From contig OY723274.1 of NCBI GenBank assembly GCA_963210315.1, forward strand, positions 1,426,001 to 1,490,000: a stretch of DNA of 64,000 nt. The letters are read 5' to 3'. Made by a program: the position numbers and the translations under genes. Below, in pieces: positions 7,901 to 15,223 of this stretch. The notes beneath the pieces are model-generated. The model was given only the letters and a program-made list of their open reading frames with translations, was not told the DNA's origin and did not search any database. Source of the stretch: Rhynchopus euleeides. Its lineage: Eukaryota > Euglenozoa > Diplonemea > Diplonemida > Diplonemidae. Every line of letters begins with the position of its first letter. The first letter of the stretch is position 1.

Positions 7901-10581
7901 TCGTGCGGGAGTTGTCTCAGTTCGTGGACCCGCCAACCGTGCAGGCCCGGCGAGGTGGACGTGGACATCTTGGCCAAGGCCTTCCCAACGTCTTCTGCCG
8001 TGATGGTCTTGCACTCCATGTCAGCCACCTCGGGGAGAAAGCGGAGGTACTTTTGGCGGAAGGTGTCCCACCGGGGCTCTGGCGTCGTTGCGTACTTACG
8101 GAAGTACCCTCCCCACGCCGTGTCGCTCCTCAGCAGCTCGTCCGCCTCCTTGGGGCAGGCCGTGAAAGAGCCGTCTTCGCGCCGCATGAAGGTGGCTGGA
8201 GCGCAGAAGCGATCTGCGAGGTACGCGAACACCTGCCCTGCCTCGTATGTCCAAGCTTTCTGCATCCTCGCCTTCCACGTGCGGATCCTCGCGTCGCGGA
8301 GCCTGTCGAACATGCCCCTCTGCGACCCCTCCAAGGCAATGAGGGCCTGCTCCAGGATCTCCAGGTCCGGCAACTGCGAGGTTGTGTTCGTCAGCGCTGC
8401 TTGCAGCCCCTGGGGGAGGCCCCCCTCCCTCAGGCGTTTCTTTGCGGCGTTCCAGGCGTGCTTCTCCCCATTCGTGAGGCCGTACGGTGCATCGGCTTGC
8501 AGTCGCTTGAGACCCTCTTGGACGAGGCATCGGAGGTTCCCCAACAGTCCGTCCTTCGCCCGGGTGTTCGTGTCACCGGCACCCCGTGCAGAGGCGGGGT
8601 GGTGCTTGGTGGCCGCCCGCGACCACTGCATGTGGTAGCCCTCCGCTCTGCCTGTGTAGGCCGCTTCCTGCCTCTCCAGGTGGCCTACATGGACACGCTT
8701 TAGGAAACGCTCGCCGCAGGTGGAGGCTCGGTGGAGGAGCTGCGCGGCCGTTGCTCCGTGGCGCAGTTCCCCCTCTGCAAGCACGTCCTGCATTATCCCT
8801 CTCGCCGCAGCGTCTCCCAGCTTGGGCTTACCCGCAGGGAAAGGGGTGGGAAGAATGCAGATCTTTTTGGGGCGGCGGAAGGCAGTGAGGTCTAGGTCTA
8901 CAAAAAGCGGGCAGTGCGTGGGTATGTCGTAGTCCCCCCGCTTCGCCACCTCAACGCGACGCAGGGCCGGCGCTGCGCAGGAGTTCATCAGGCAGATGTC
9001 CAGCCGAGTGCCGTTCTCCGACGCCCAGCACGTGTTCTGCACGCTCTGTTGTGCGAGCTCCGCATGCGTCGTCGCCGCGTCGACCCAGCCGCCCACCCGG
9101 CACGCCTGGGACAGCGTGGCGCTGGTTTCCGGGTTGGTGTTGAGGTCCCCCATCAGTAGCACGGGCACCTGCCCCAACCCAGCTGCGAGGTCGAGCGTCT
9201 CTTGCAGGAGGGCTTCCCGCTGCTCACCCACTTCGGTCCCCGAGTGGCCGTACACGCTCAGGATATGAAGCGCCGTTTTCCCGTCTCCAATCGCTAGCAC
9301 TACGTGCACCATGCGGGTACTGTCGTACAACTTCTGCTCCTGCGCGGTCTTCGGCTGCACCACTTGCGCGACAAGGCCCTCCTTCGCCATGACAGCCACA
9401 CCTCCGGGCCTTGTTTGTTCGCGGCCGTTCGCGCCTGCGACCCTGGGCATGCCCTTGCCCCAGTGCATAGCCCAGCCGTGGGCTGCGAAGTAGCCGTTGT
9501 GCGTGCCCTTGCTCGGGTCCGGGACTCGGGTTTCCTGCAGGGCCACAACATCCGCCTTCAGGCCCGCCACGTCGCCTAGGTGCGTCTGCAGTGACGTTAC
9601 GTTCGCTGTCGCCAGCCTGATCACTCCCGGTGTTGTTAGTTGATATGCAGGATGCCGCAATCGCCGCGGGGGCGGTGACGCTGTGGACCCCTGGACGGGC
9701 GTAGGCACTCGCGTCCCGTCCGCTGTGGCCGGGGTGGGCATAGGAAGGGCTGCAGGGATGTCCCACTGGTTCGTCGGCGTCACAGCTAGCTCCCGGGCCA
9801 GGCTAAGGGGGAAACGGAGCACATCGTAGTGGAAGGGCCTCCACGTAAGGCCCAGCACCTTGGCTCCCTCCCCACACCGGGTCATGCATTGCTTGCTGTT
9901 GGAGGCGAGCAGCCACACCTGGGCATCCAGAACTTCTGCCGCAACCCGGAGGGTAGCCGCGTCTCCGTATGTCCCCGGGCGCGTCTGCTTCTCGACGTAG
10001 TCGTCGTAGGATGTAGGGGCCTGCGGGTCATCGTGGTCGGGCACGTACGAGGCCCTGCGCTCTGCGTTTTGCCGCATGGACGACGCCACCGCTGCACGCA
10101 ACCCGCCTGCTGTCCACTCCGCGCACTGCTCTGCAAGGCCGGCGTACTGGCAGTTGCCGTCCTTCGGCACTGGTACCCGGAGCGCCATCAGTCTCCTTGC
10201 AGCATGCGTCAACCACTGCTCGTCTTGCTCTATGGTGGAGGGGGAGTACTCCTGTCCCCCCCCACGGAGGCGCCGGGGTTCTCCTGCCCCTGTCGCCAAA
10301 TCTACGGGGTCCCAGCACGGGGCCGTTGCCCGGGTATCTCCTGCCCGTACAGCGGCTCGGCTGGGTCTAGGTGGGGTTGGGGGTGATGTTGGGGTTGGGG
10401 TTCTACTTGGGGTGTGTGGAGGTGTTTGTATACGCCCCGAGACCTCCTGTTTCTCGGGGTGGGGTGCGGCTGGGGGCCCGACGGCGAACGTGATTTGTCC
10501 CCAGACGTGGTCGGCACCCCGGCCAGGGGGAACGTTAATCTCCTGCGCGGGTCCCCCCCGCTGGCCGGAGCGCCCGCCCCC
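4876..10581 (-). CDS. LINE ORF2: OTU-like protease, APE endonuclease, reverse transcriptase, RNase H
   Basis: The frame is open from the codon after ORF1's UAG: 95 codons to 10297, then about 1806 more to the stop at 4878-4876. Numbering from 10299 as residue 1, an OTU-like cysteine protease motif DGNC is at about 48, with its His (FHYD) at about 157. An APE-type endonuclease follows at about 230-480, with LQET, GDLNTNP and a terminal D-x-P-T-H. The reverse transcriptase spans about 790-1060, with PISITP, ALDFKKCFD, NGIMQGCP and the catalytic FVDD at about 1006. A C-x2-C-x8-H-x4-C knuckle lies near 1345. RNase H at about 1554-1690 keeps D, E, D and D (YFDGG, AEYEAL, RGDSQ, DADAL). All catalytic residues appear intact, so the copy may be active. 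The first in-frame ATG is only at 10188, just before the protease motif. Expression as an ORF1-ORF2 readthrough product is therefore likely. Confidence 0.88.
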   Translation of the reverse strand, partial: GGGRSGQRGGPAQEINVPPGRGADHVWGQITFAVGPPAAPHPEKQEVSGRIQTPPHTPSRTPTPTSPPTPPRPSRAAVRAGDTRATAPCWDPVDLATGAGEPRRLRGGGQEYSPSTIEQDEQWLTHAARRLMALRVPVPKDGNCQYAGLAEQCAEWTAGGLRAAVASSMRQNAERRASYVPDHDDPQAPTSYDDYVEKQTRPGTYGDAATLRVAAEVLDAQVWLLASNSKQCMTRCGEGAKVLGLTWRPFHYDVLRFPLSLARELAVTPTNQWDIPAALPMPTPATADGTRVPTPVQGSTASPPPRRLRHPAYQLTTPGVIRLATANVTSLQTHLGDVAGLKADVVALQETRVPDPSKGTHNGYFAAHGWAMHWGKGMPRVAGANGREQTRPGGVAVMAKEGLVAQVVQPKTAQEQKLYDSTRMVHVVLAIGDGKTALHILSVYGHSGTEVGEQREALLQETLDLAAGLGQVPVLLMGDLNTNPETSATLSQACRVGGWVDAATTHAELAQQSVQNTCWASENGTRLDICLMNSCAAPALRRVEVAKRGDYDIPTHCPLFVDLDLTAFRRPKKICILPTPFPAGKPKLGDAAARGIMQDVLAEGELRHGATAAQLLHRASTCGERFLKRVHVGHLERQEAAYTGRAEGYHMQWSRAATKHHPASARGAGDTNTRAKDGLLGNLRCLVQEGLKRLQADAPYGLTNGEKHAWNAAKKRLREGGLPQGLQAALTNTTSQLPDLEILEQALIALEGSQRGMFDRLRDARIRTWKARMQKAWTYEAGQVFAYLADRFCAPATFMRREDGSFTACPKEADELLRSDTAWGGYFRKYATTPEPRWDTFRQKYLRFLPEVADMECKTITAEDVGKALAKMSTSTSPGLHGWRVHELRQLPHELLRLFAEVFNEVERSGEWPEQLMHAMICLIPKPGSSGEPLSQRPISITPVLYRVWAAIRVKPALKWLEIIAPEDLHGCRPGHGAEDLIWHLAARIEEAHLTGRPLHGVALDFKKCFDTVPIDLTFRLAAELGFDARVLRTLRAAYRTMQRHFRASGTIGEGFLPTNGIMQGCPISVVLINVLVGVWMRMVEHRQDTRALSFVDDVYATAPSPEILQDVVDDSAGFSHDTGMAICAEIKSHVFSTSPGPLRIMYRARDGEATPLRQRNSFDCLGAMLHARLIREGRTAPQSERIARRKEGAQQNLRRTSALPLPVQWKGQAAAMTAGARLYYDALVTRWDSKDIRRWRGLFVAALWSGPPRRAQEIVLCVLHQAHRVDPAVAPPYRQITTWAKQIKKWSHSRVLSEAAWGSRERLEGTGPFALFWAALQGIEWRWSAATTLAYTDEAGRDVTFGPVAATPSAWAIFAHDLRQSLRNATAKKLAERRDDFQGAEHGIDGRVTRCVLEGEGAAITGYQRGLLRSVVAGAVPARGRTGLGEVCRYCTSGTPETVSHLWWDCAAWEPVRQKHPIAARDRTAWPACLAQCGVAPIYRYSVPENEQPLPMSFADRITTVAQLHRYFIAVLAARQEKDGLLDRSVRHHRTTVYPWEWSTPNPESASIPALAPSEVKQTWGKRPPGMWVALCDWLRGLKWGPQGSEHTVTLMELAVDFELSTGLTLPDTVTRRIRPPAHVDPNRKGAREARSRIPADTAPGLTLYFDGGARDNGTPFAVAGAGAVLYQDGCKVSEKVLPLLNVRSNNIAEYEALRAGLRLLERGDAPEGPVTVRGDSQVVLRQLQGDSLCRDAALRPLFLSTSRLAADLQPRFTLTYEHVKRESNTDADALSNAAMDEAERLGASRQQLQQDLTVFQSSILGKAASLKGLCSMVTKVGTGPWHCGHAANSTVLTAIGGSVAAGLSRRAQLNPATESVMRSLQAHLAVPAPSRTDTVFHDRGMAWAATFAPQPPALP

Positions 10582-10584
10582 CTA
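10573..10584 (-). promoter_or_regulatory. Candidate UAG readthrough site between ORF1 and ORF2
   Basis: The single in-frame stop on the - strand is GAA-TAG-GGG-GGC. A UAG followed by two glycine-type codons (GGR GGY) resembles the known murine gammaretroviral gag-pol readthrough context, where a downstream pseudoknot also contributes. The next 95 codons contain no stop and no ATG. UAG is used as a normal terminator elsewhere in the window (channel, RING-CH and the small two-exon gene), so codon reassignment is unlikely. Confidence 0.55.
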
Positions 10585-13095
10585 TTCCTCATCCGGCTTC
10601 TGCGGGTAGGGGGTAAGGCGGTTGGAACGAGGCTTCAGGTACGCCGTGATGGAGGCCTGCCTGGTCCTCCCGTTCCTGCTGGCTCCCGGCACCCTACAGG
10701 GTGGGGCCTCATCCCCGCCAACTGCCGTGGGCGTCAGGGCTTCGAGGAGGGGTGGGGCCGGCGGGGCAGGCTGGGCAGGCGGCGCCGGTGCTGCCGGCGG
10801 CACTGCTGCTGGCTGCGCTGGGGTCGGGGCGGCGCTCGACGTTGTTGGTGCCCCGGGTGCCATAGGTGTCACGGGTTTACTGCTCGAATCACTGGGCGGG
10901 GCAGGGGCGGAGGAGTCAGAGGCGGCGGAGGTGGCAGAGGTGGTGGTGGTGGTGGTGCTGGGGGAGGAGCGGGCGGGTTTTGTGGGTGCTGGCAGGGCAT
11001 CCGCAGCCGGCCCGGCCGTGGGCCCCGCCGGCGGTTTGCCCTTCGCCCCCTTGGACGCACCCAGCCCCTTTGTGGCAGCGCTCAGCTCCCGCCTCACGGA
11101 GATGAGCATCTCCTGGTGTTGCAGCTTGCGCTGCTCCTCCGCGTCGCGCACCCCCTCTAGCAGGCCCTGCCAGCTCTGCCCGAGCTCGCTGGCCTGCTGC
11201 GTCAGCTGGCGCTGCACCCTCTCGCCCTCCTCCTTCCCTGCCTGTTGGAGGTCAGCTCGAAGGGTAGTGTCGAGCTGGGTTGCCTTCTCGGCAAGGGCCT
11301 TGAGCTGCTGGGCCCCGTGCCGCGCCATCTGCGCCTCGCAGGTCCCCCGCAGCTCCCCACACACCTCATCCAGGCGGCTCTGGAGGCGGGCCACCTGCTC
11401 CCCGGTCGCCCGCTCCGACTGCTGCTGGGCGGCCGTGGCGTCCTTGCGGTCAGCCTCGCAGGAGGCCCGCAGGTCGCGCACCGTGACCCCCAGGCGCTCC
11501 GTCTGCCGCCGCAGCTCGCCCACCGCGGCTTCCCCCTGCTGCGTCTCCCACGCCCTGCGGAGCTCCGCCACCGCCGCGTCCAGGCGCTGCTGCTCCTGCC
11601 CGCGCTGCGCCTCCAGGTCGGCCCTGACCGCGTCCACCTCCGCCTGGAGCTGCTGCGCCTGGTGGTGGGAGAGGGGCGTCTGCTCGCTCGCCTCCGCGGC
11701 TTGCAGGCTCAGCATGGCCTTGCAAGCGCCGCTGAGGCGCTCCTCAAGCGCCCGGTGCTTGAGGTCCCGCTGCGCGAGCTGGCCCTGCATGTCGGCCTCG
11801 AGGGCCTTGTGGCTGGCCTCCCAGCCCTTGCGCGACGCAGTCAGATCCGTCGCATGCGCGCGGCCTTGCCCCTCCAAGGCGGTGAGCCCAGCAGCCAGCT
11901 TCTGCAGATCCGTGCTCGCTGCTGCCTCACCCACCGCCTTGCCCAGCCCTCCGACATGCTCGCGGAGGCGGGAGACCGTCACGCCCATCGACTGCTGGTG
12001 CTTCGCGACCTCCAGGAGCTGGGCCTTGTGCTCCTTTAGTTCACGCTCCGTTTTCAGTGTGGACGTAGTGGCTGTAGTGGTGGGGGGTGTGGTGGTGGGG
12101 CGCTCCTGGAGGCTCTTCAGCAGGGCCCCTTGCGCCTGCAGCTGCTCCTCCTGGCGGCCGAGGCGGTCCCCCATGCGCTGCATCTGCAGCTCGTGCTGCT
12201 GGGCGTGGCTGTCCAGCCGGGCCTCGAGCAGCGCCACCTGCTCGGCGTGCTGCTCCCCCTGGCGGCGCAGGCGGTCTTCGAGCCACTGCTCTGACAGGCC
12301 CGGGTGCCCCTGCATCGCCTCCATCCGCTGCCCCAGCTCGCCCTGCCGTGCCTGCTGGGTCAGCAGCTGGGCCTCCAGCCGCTTGCGGTGGCCGTCCTGG
12401 TCCTGCAGGAGGCGGCGCAGGCCCTGCAGCTCGGCTTGACAAGCCGCGCCGTCGCCCTGCGTGGCGGAGTCGGCGGCGGCAGGTGCGGGGTCATGCCCGA
12501 GCTCCCGCAGGCGCCCGGCGAGCTTCTCCAGATCCTTCTGGAGCTGGGCAGCTCTCTGCTGTGCCTGCTGCGCCTGCTGCTTCGCCGCCGCTGCTGCTCC
12601 GCCACCACGCCCGGTCCGCCCAACCGTGCCGCTGGCCTGCGACTTCGCAGACCTTCCCGCCTTCGCGGCCGTGGCGCGCTCCTCCTGGAGCCTGTCGCGG
12701 ACGCTCTCATAGCGCCGCTTCAGGCGGAGCACCTCCTCGGCCTGCTTCTTCGCGGCCGCCTCCCTCTGCTTCTGCTCCTCGAGGAGCAGCGTGTCCGTCA
12801 GGACCACCTCCTTCCCGTTGACTACTAGAGTCCATGTGGGGGGGGTGCCGTGGGTGGGGGGTTGCTCGGCAGCGAGGACGGCGACGCCGCCCTCCAGGCT
12901 GTCCAGCGCCGCCTCCCACCGGAGGTGGTCGAGAATGGTGCGCACGTGGGCGGCACCATAGAGGGGGGGAAGGGGTTGGAGCTCGTATCTGCGAGGTTCC
13001 GTGAATTCGAGGGGGGGCAGGGGGGCGGCCTGTTGGCCACCGGCCTGGGAGCCGGTGTTCCCGGAGGAGACCCCGTGGAGGTCGGCCTGTGACAT
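10582..13095 (-). CDS. LINE ORF1, long coiled-coil protein
   Basis: The protein is 837 aa. The N-terminal 100 residues are Pro-rich and followed by a compact segment with a conserved-looking 'WTLVVNGKEVVLTDT' strand pair. Residues about 125-650 form an almost continuous coiled coil, rich in Gln, Glu, Arg and Leu with heptad spacing. Residues about 690-810 are Pro/Ala/Ser/Thr-rich. No zinc knuckle or RRM is visible. LINE ORF1 proteins bind and chaperone the element RNA and often trimerise through coiled coils, and that role is inferred here. The ATG at 13095 lies only 26 nt from the element's 5' end. The frame ends with UAG at 10584-10582, and the same frame stays open into ORF2. Confidence 0.85.
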   Translation of the reverse strand: MSQADLHGVSSGNTGSQAGGQQAAPLPPLEFTEPRRYELQPLPPLYGAAHVRTILDHLRWEAALDSLEGGVAVLAAEQPPTHGTPPTWTLVVNGKEVVLTDTLLLEEQKQREAAAKKQAEEVLRLKRRYESVRDRLQEERATAAKAGRSAKSQASGTVGRTGRGGGAAAAAKQQAQQAQQRAAQLQKDLEKLAGRLRELGHDPAPAAADSATQGDGAACQAELQGLRRLLQDQDGHRKRLEAQLLTQQARQGELGQRMEAMQGHPGLSEQWLEDRLRRQGEQHAEQVALLEARLDSHAQQHELQMQRMGDRLGRQEEQLQAQGALLKSLQERPTTTPPTTTATTSTLKTERELKEHKAQLLEVAKHQQSMGVTVSRLREHVGGLGKAVGEAAASTDLQKLAAGLTALEGQGRAHATDLTASRKGWEASHKALEADMQGQLAQRDLKHRALEERLSGACKAMLSLQAAEASEQTPLSHHQAQQLQAEVDAVRADLEAQRGQEQQRLDAAVAELRRAWETQQGEAAVGELRRQTERLGVTVRDLRASCEADRKDATAAQQQSERATGEQVARLQSRLDEVCGELRGTCEAQMARHGAQQLKALAEKATQLDTTLRADLQQAGKEEGERVQRQLTQQASELGQSWQGLLEGVRDAEEQRKLQHQEMLISVRRELSAATKGLGASKGAKGKPPAGPTAGPAADALPAPTKPARSSPSTTTTTTSATSAASDSSAPAPPSDSSSKPVTPMAPGAPTTSSAAPTPAQPAAVPPAAPAPPAQPAPPAPPLLEALTPTAVGGDEAPPCRVPGASRNGRTRQASITAYLKPRSNRLTPYPQKPDEE

Positions 13096-13121
13096 CCTGC
13101 CCGTGTATCCCTCTCTCCTCC

Positions 13122-13138
13122 TACGTGTGTTTGTGTGG
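13122..13138. repeat. LINE target-site duplication, right copy
   Basis: This is identical over 17 bp to 4378-4394. On the - strand it sits immediately upstream of the LINE's 5' end. Confidence 0.85.
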
Positions 13139-15223
13139 GTATGGGCACTTCGGTGCCCCTAAGGAGATCGGCATCCTTGCCCCTATCCCACTATGCACAG
13201 CTGGAATGGAATCTCTCCAGACACATCACCGATGTGTGCGTGTCTCTGCCACGCATGCACGGAGGGATGTGGGAGAGGTCCATGGCTTCCGGTTGGTTCA
13301 GAGCTCTAGCGCAGCTGGGGCAATGACGGACTCCCGCAAGCAAAGCGGCGTGCGCTTACCTATGGGCTTGAAGGGCAGGTTACTGGCTTGACCCTACCAG
13401 GTGCCACCGACGCATTCCAAAAAAGATTATTGTGTGTGTCCGCTTCCGTAATTGTGCACTCTGCTTCGTATTGATCTTTGCGTATATCATTTCCACGCGC
13501 TTCAATGTTGTTGGAACGTTTCATGCGCTTTGTTCGTGCCTTTGTACCCCTCACTCGCAACTCCAGCATTCGCAGGAGTGTGAGTGTAGAATCATCAACG
13601 CAGAACAAAGCGCAGTGCCACGCTTCCACTTCACCCTTTACCCACCTCTGCCCTGTCTAACTGCACCCTACCCTGTGCCTTGTGCAGCTGTGATGCACAC
13701 AGCCACACACAAGGCCCTCTTGCCCTTTCTCCCTGAGCTGTGTTGTGTCATCGTGTGCTTGTTTTCGATCCTTGGCGTTGTGCCGGCGTCTACCTGGGTC
13801 TACCCCTGCGCCGCCGCAAAGCCATGGGACGGAGGTGCCTGTGTCTCCGCCCCGCCTCCAAAGCAAGCCTGTGGGGCCTTCGCTCTGTGAAGCTGTCACA
13901 TTGCCGCCTATTCTGTGAGGCGGCTCACCTTCTGCATTACCGAGTGAGGGCCCCGTGTGTGTTCTCTTCGCCATGCGCCTTCAAGCTTCGCACCTTGTTG
14001 CCACCCTCTTAGCTTCCATCTTACCCCAACTCGACGTCAACCTTCACCAACCTGAATTACATTGCTGGACATGACGCCCACCTGACCCCTTGCCTTCGGG
14101 TCAGGATGCAAAGGGAGTGCACCAGCCGCTGACGTCGCTTCGCAGTGCTGTCCCCCCCCCTCCCCCCACCCGTTTCGCCTCGCTGTGCAACTGGATACTT
14201 CCGCCGGATGACACCCCGCCCCTCCTCCTCCTCTTCTTGCCTCGGTTTATGTGTTGCTGTTGTGCTGCTGCGACAGGCACCACGCGAAGTTATCGCACGG
14301 GTAACCCAACCAGGACTGACCTCAGAACTGTATTGCCTGTCGAGTCGGGGAGGGCCCTCGCTACCAGATGTGACTGAGTGAGGAAAAGTGAGCAGCAGCC
14401 CCACTTCCCCTCACTGCCTGACGAGCTGTGACTGGTGGCGGGGGCCCCCTTGGAGTTAAGAGGGGGGCGATCCCTTCGCAGTGCTGTCCCCCCCCCCCCC
14501 CCAAGGGGACCTCCATAGTTCCATAGGTTGCCTTTTGTTTCACTTCACCACCCCACCCACCCCCACCTCCACTGCAGGACTACACACACCCCACCACGGC
14601 GGTCGTTCCTTCGGCTTTTCAGCCACAGCCTTGCTTGCCGTGGGGCCATCGAGGATCTGTGAGGCAGGGGAGCGGGTGTGGGTGCCCCACACAAACAACC
14701 CTCCCCACTCCCCTCTCTCTTGCTCTCCCCCCTCCCCTAACGAAGCACCCCCAGGACGATGATATGGTGACATCCGCCAGACATTTCTTCAGGCGGTGAA
14801 AGCGGTGCATTAGAGCGCAGAGAACCCGTCGGCCAGACAGCCGGGGCAATTAACCCAGACACCCTCTCCCCGCTCCCCCCGCCGCCGCACGCAGCCCTCG
14901 GGGGAGGGGCAGGTACGGGGGGATCCAGGCCGGGGTGAGTGGGGGGTGGGGAGTGCGTGGGAGGGGCGTCCCGCCAACGCCCCCGGACTCCTCGCTGTTC
15001 CCGTTTCCTCTTCTGCCCTCGCGCCTCCATTATTTTTTAGTTTAACTTTGACACCCAAGGCGCTATTGAATATTCTTCCTTTTGTGTTCCTTTCGGATCC
15101 TGTTCTGGCTTCACTTTCTATAAGGTTTTCTGAAGTGCTGCCCTTGCGTGGGGCGGCGTGTTCGAAGGTTTGACGACCTTAATTGGTGCGCGGCGAAGCC
15201 ATTCGCGGCGTTCATTCACTGAC
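13139..15223. other. Long intergenic / 5' flank of the channel gene
   Basis: I see no convincing coding sequence. It contains a short MITE (13874-13954), C-runs at about 14151-14166 and 14489-14502, and GC-rich low-complexity sequence around 14870-14960. Directly upstream of the channel start is an AT-richer stretch (15020-15135), where a promoter or an acceptor could lie. Several antisense and sense ORFs of 60-100 codons have no recognisable features. Confidence 0.5.
13874..13954. mobile_element. Short MITE, GGCCTTCGCTC family
   Basis: The 81-bp unit starts GGGCCTTCGCTC and ends with the imperfect inverse GAGTGAGGGCCCC. GTG flanks it on both sides (13871-13873 and 13955-13957). It matches the element at 35192-35300 at both ends and in an internal block (GAGGCGGCTCACC). 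A half copy lies near 33175-33222 on the - strand. A 3-bp duplication would fit PIF/Harbinger- or CACTA-type elements, but GTG is common locally. Confidence 0.55.

Larger units (their letters stand above)
4395..13121 (-). mobile_element. Full-length LINE retrotransposon (APE/RT/RNase H type, with OTU domain)
   Basis: The element is 8727 bp and lies in the intergenic space between the NTF2-like gene and the channel gene. It is flanked by a perfect 17-bp duplication (4378-4394 and 13122-13138). Reading on the - strand, the 5' UTR is only 26 nt, followed by ORF1 (13095-10582), a UAG, an in-frame ORF2 (10581-4876), and a +1-frame ORF3 (4934-4452). The 3' end has no poly(A) tail and ends about 57 nt beyond ORF3. 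The long target duplication, full length and intact reading frames argue for a recent target-primed reverse-transcription insertion. The domain order of endonuclease, RT, CCHC-like knuckle and RNase H matches I-group/R1-like LINEs. The OTU-like protease at the front is unusual. Confidence 0.9.

Noticed and set aside
10582..10584. UAG reassigned as a sense codon
   Set aside because: UAG ends the channel, the small two-exon gene and the RING-CH gene in this same window.
10622..12439. 605-codon + strand ORF
   Set aside because: It is antisense to the LINE coiled-coil ORF1. Its Arg/Ser/Cys-rich composition comes from the complement of Gln/Glu/Leu codons.
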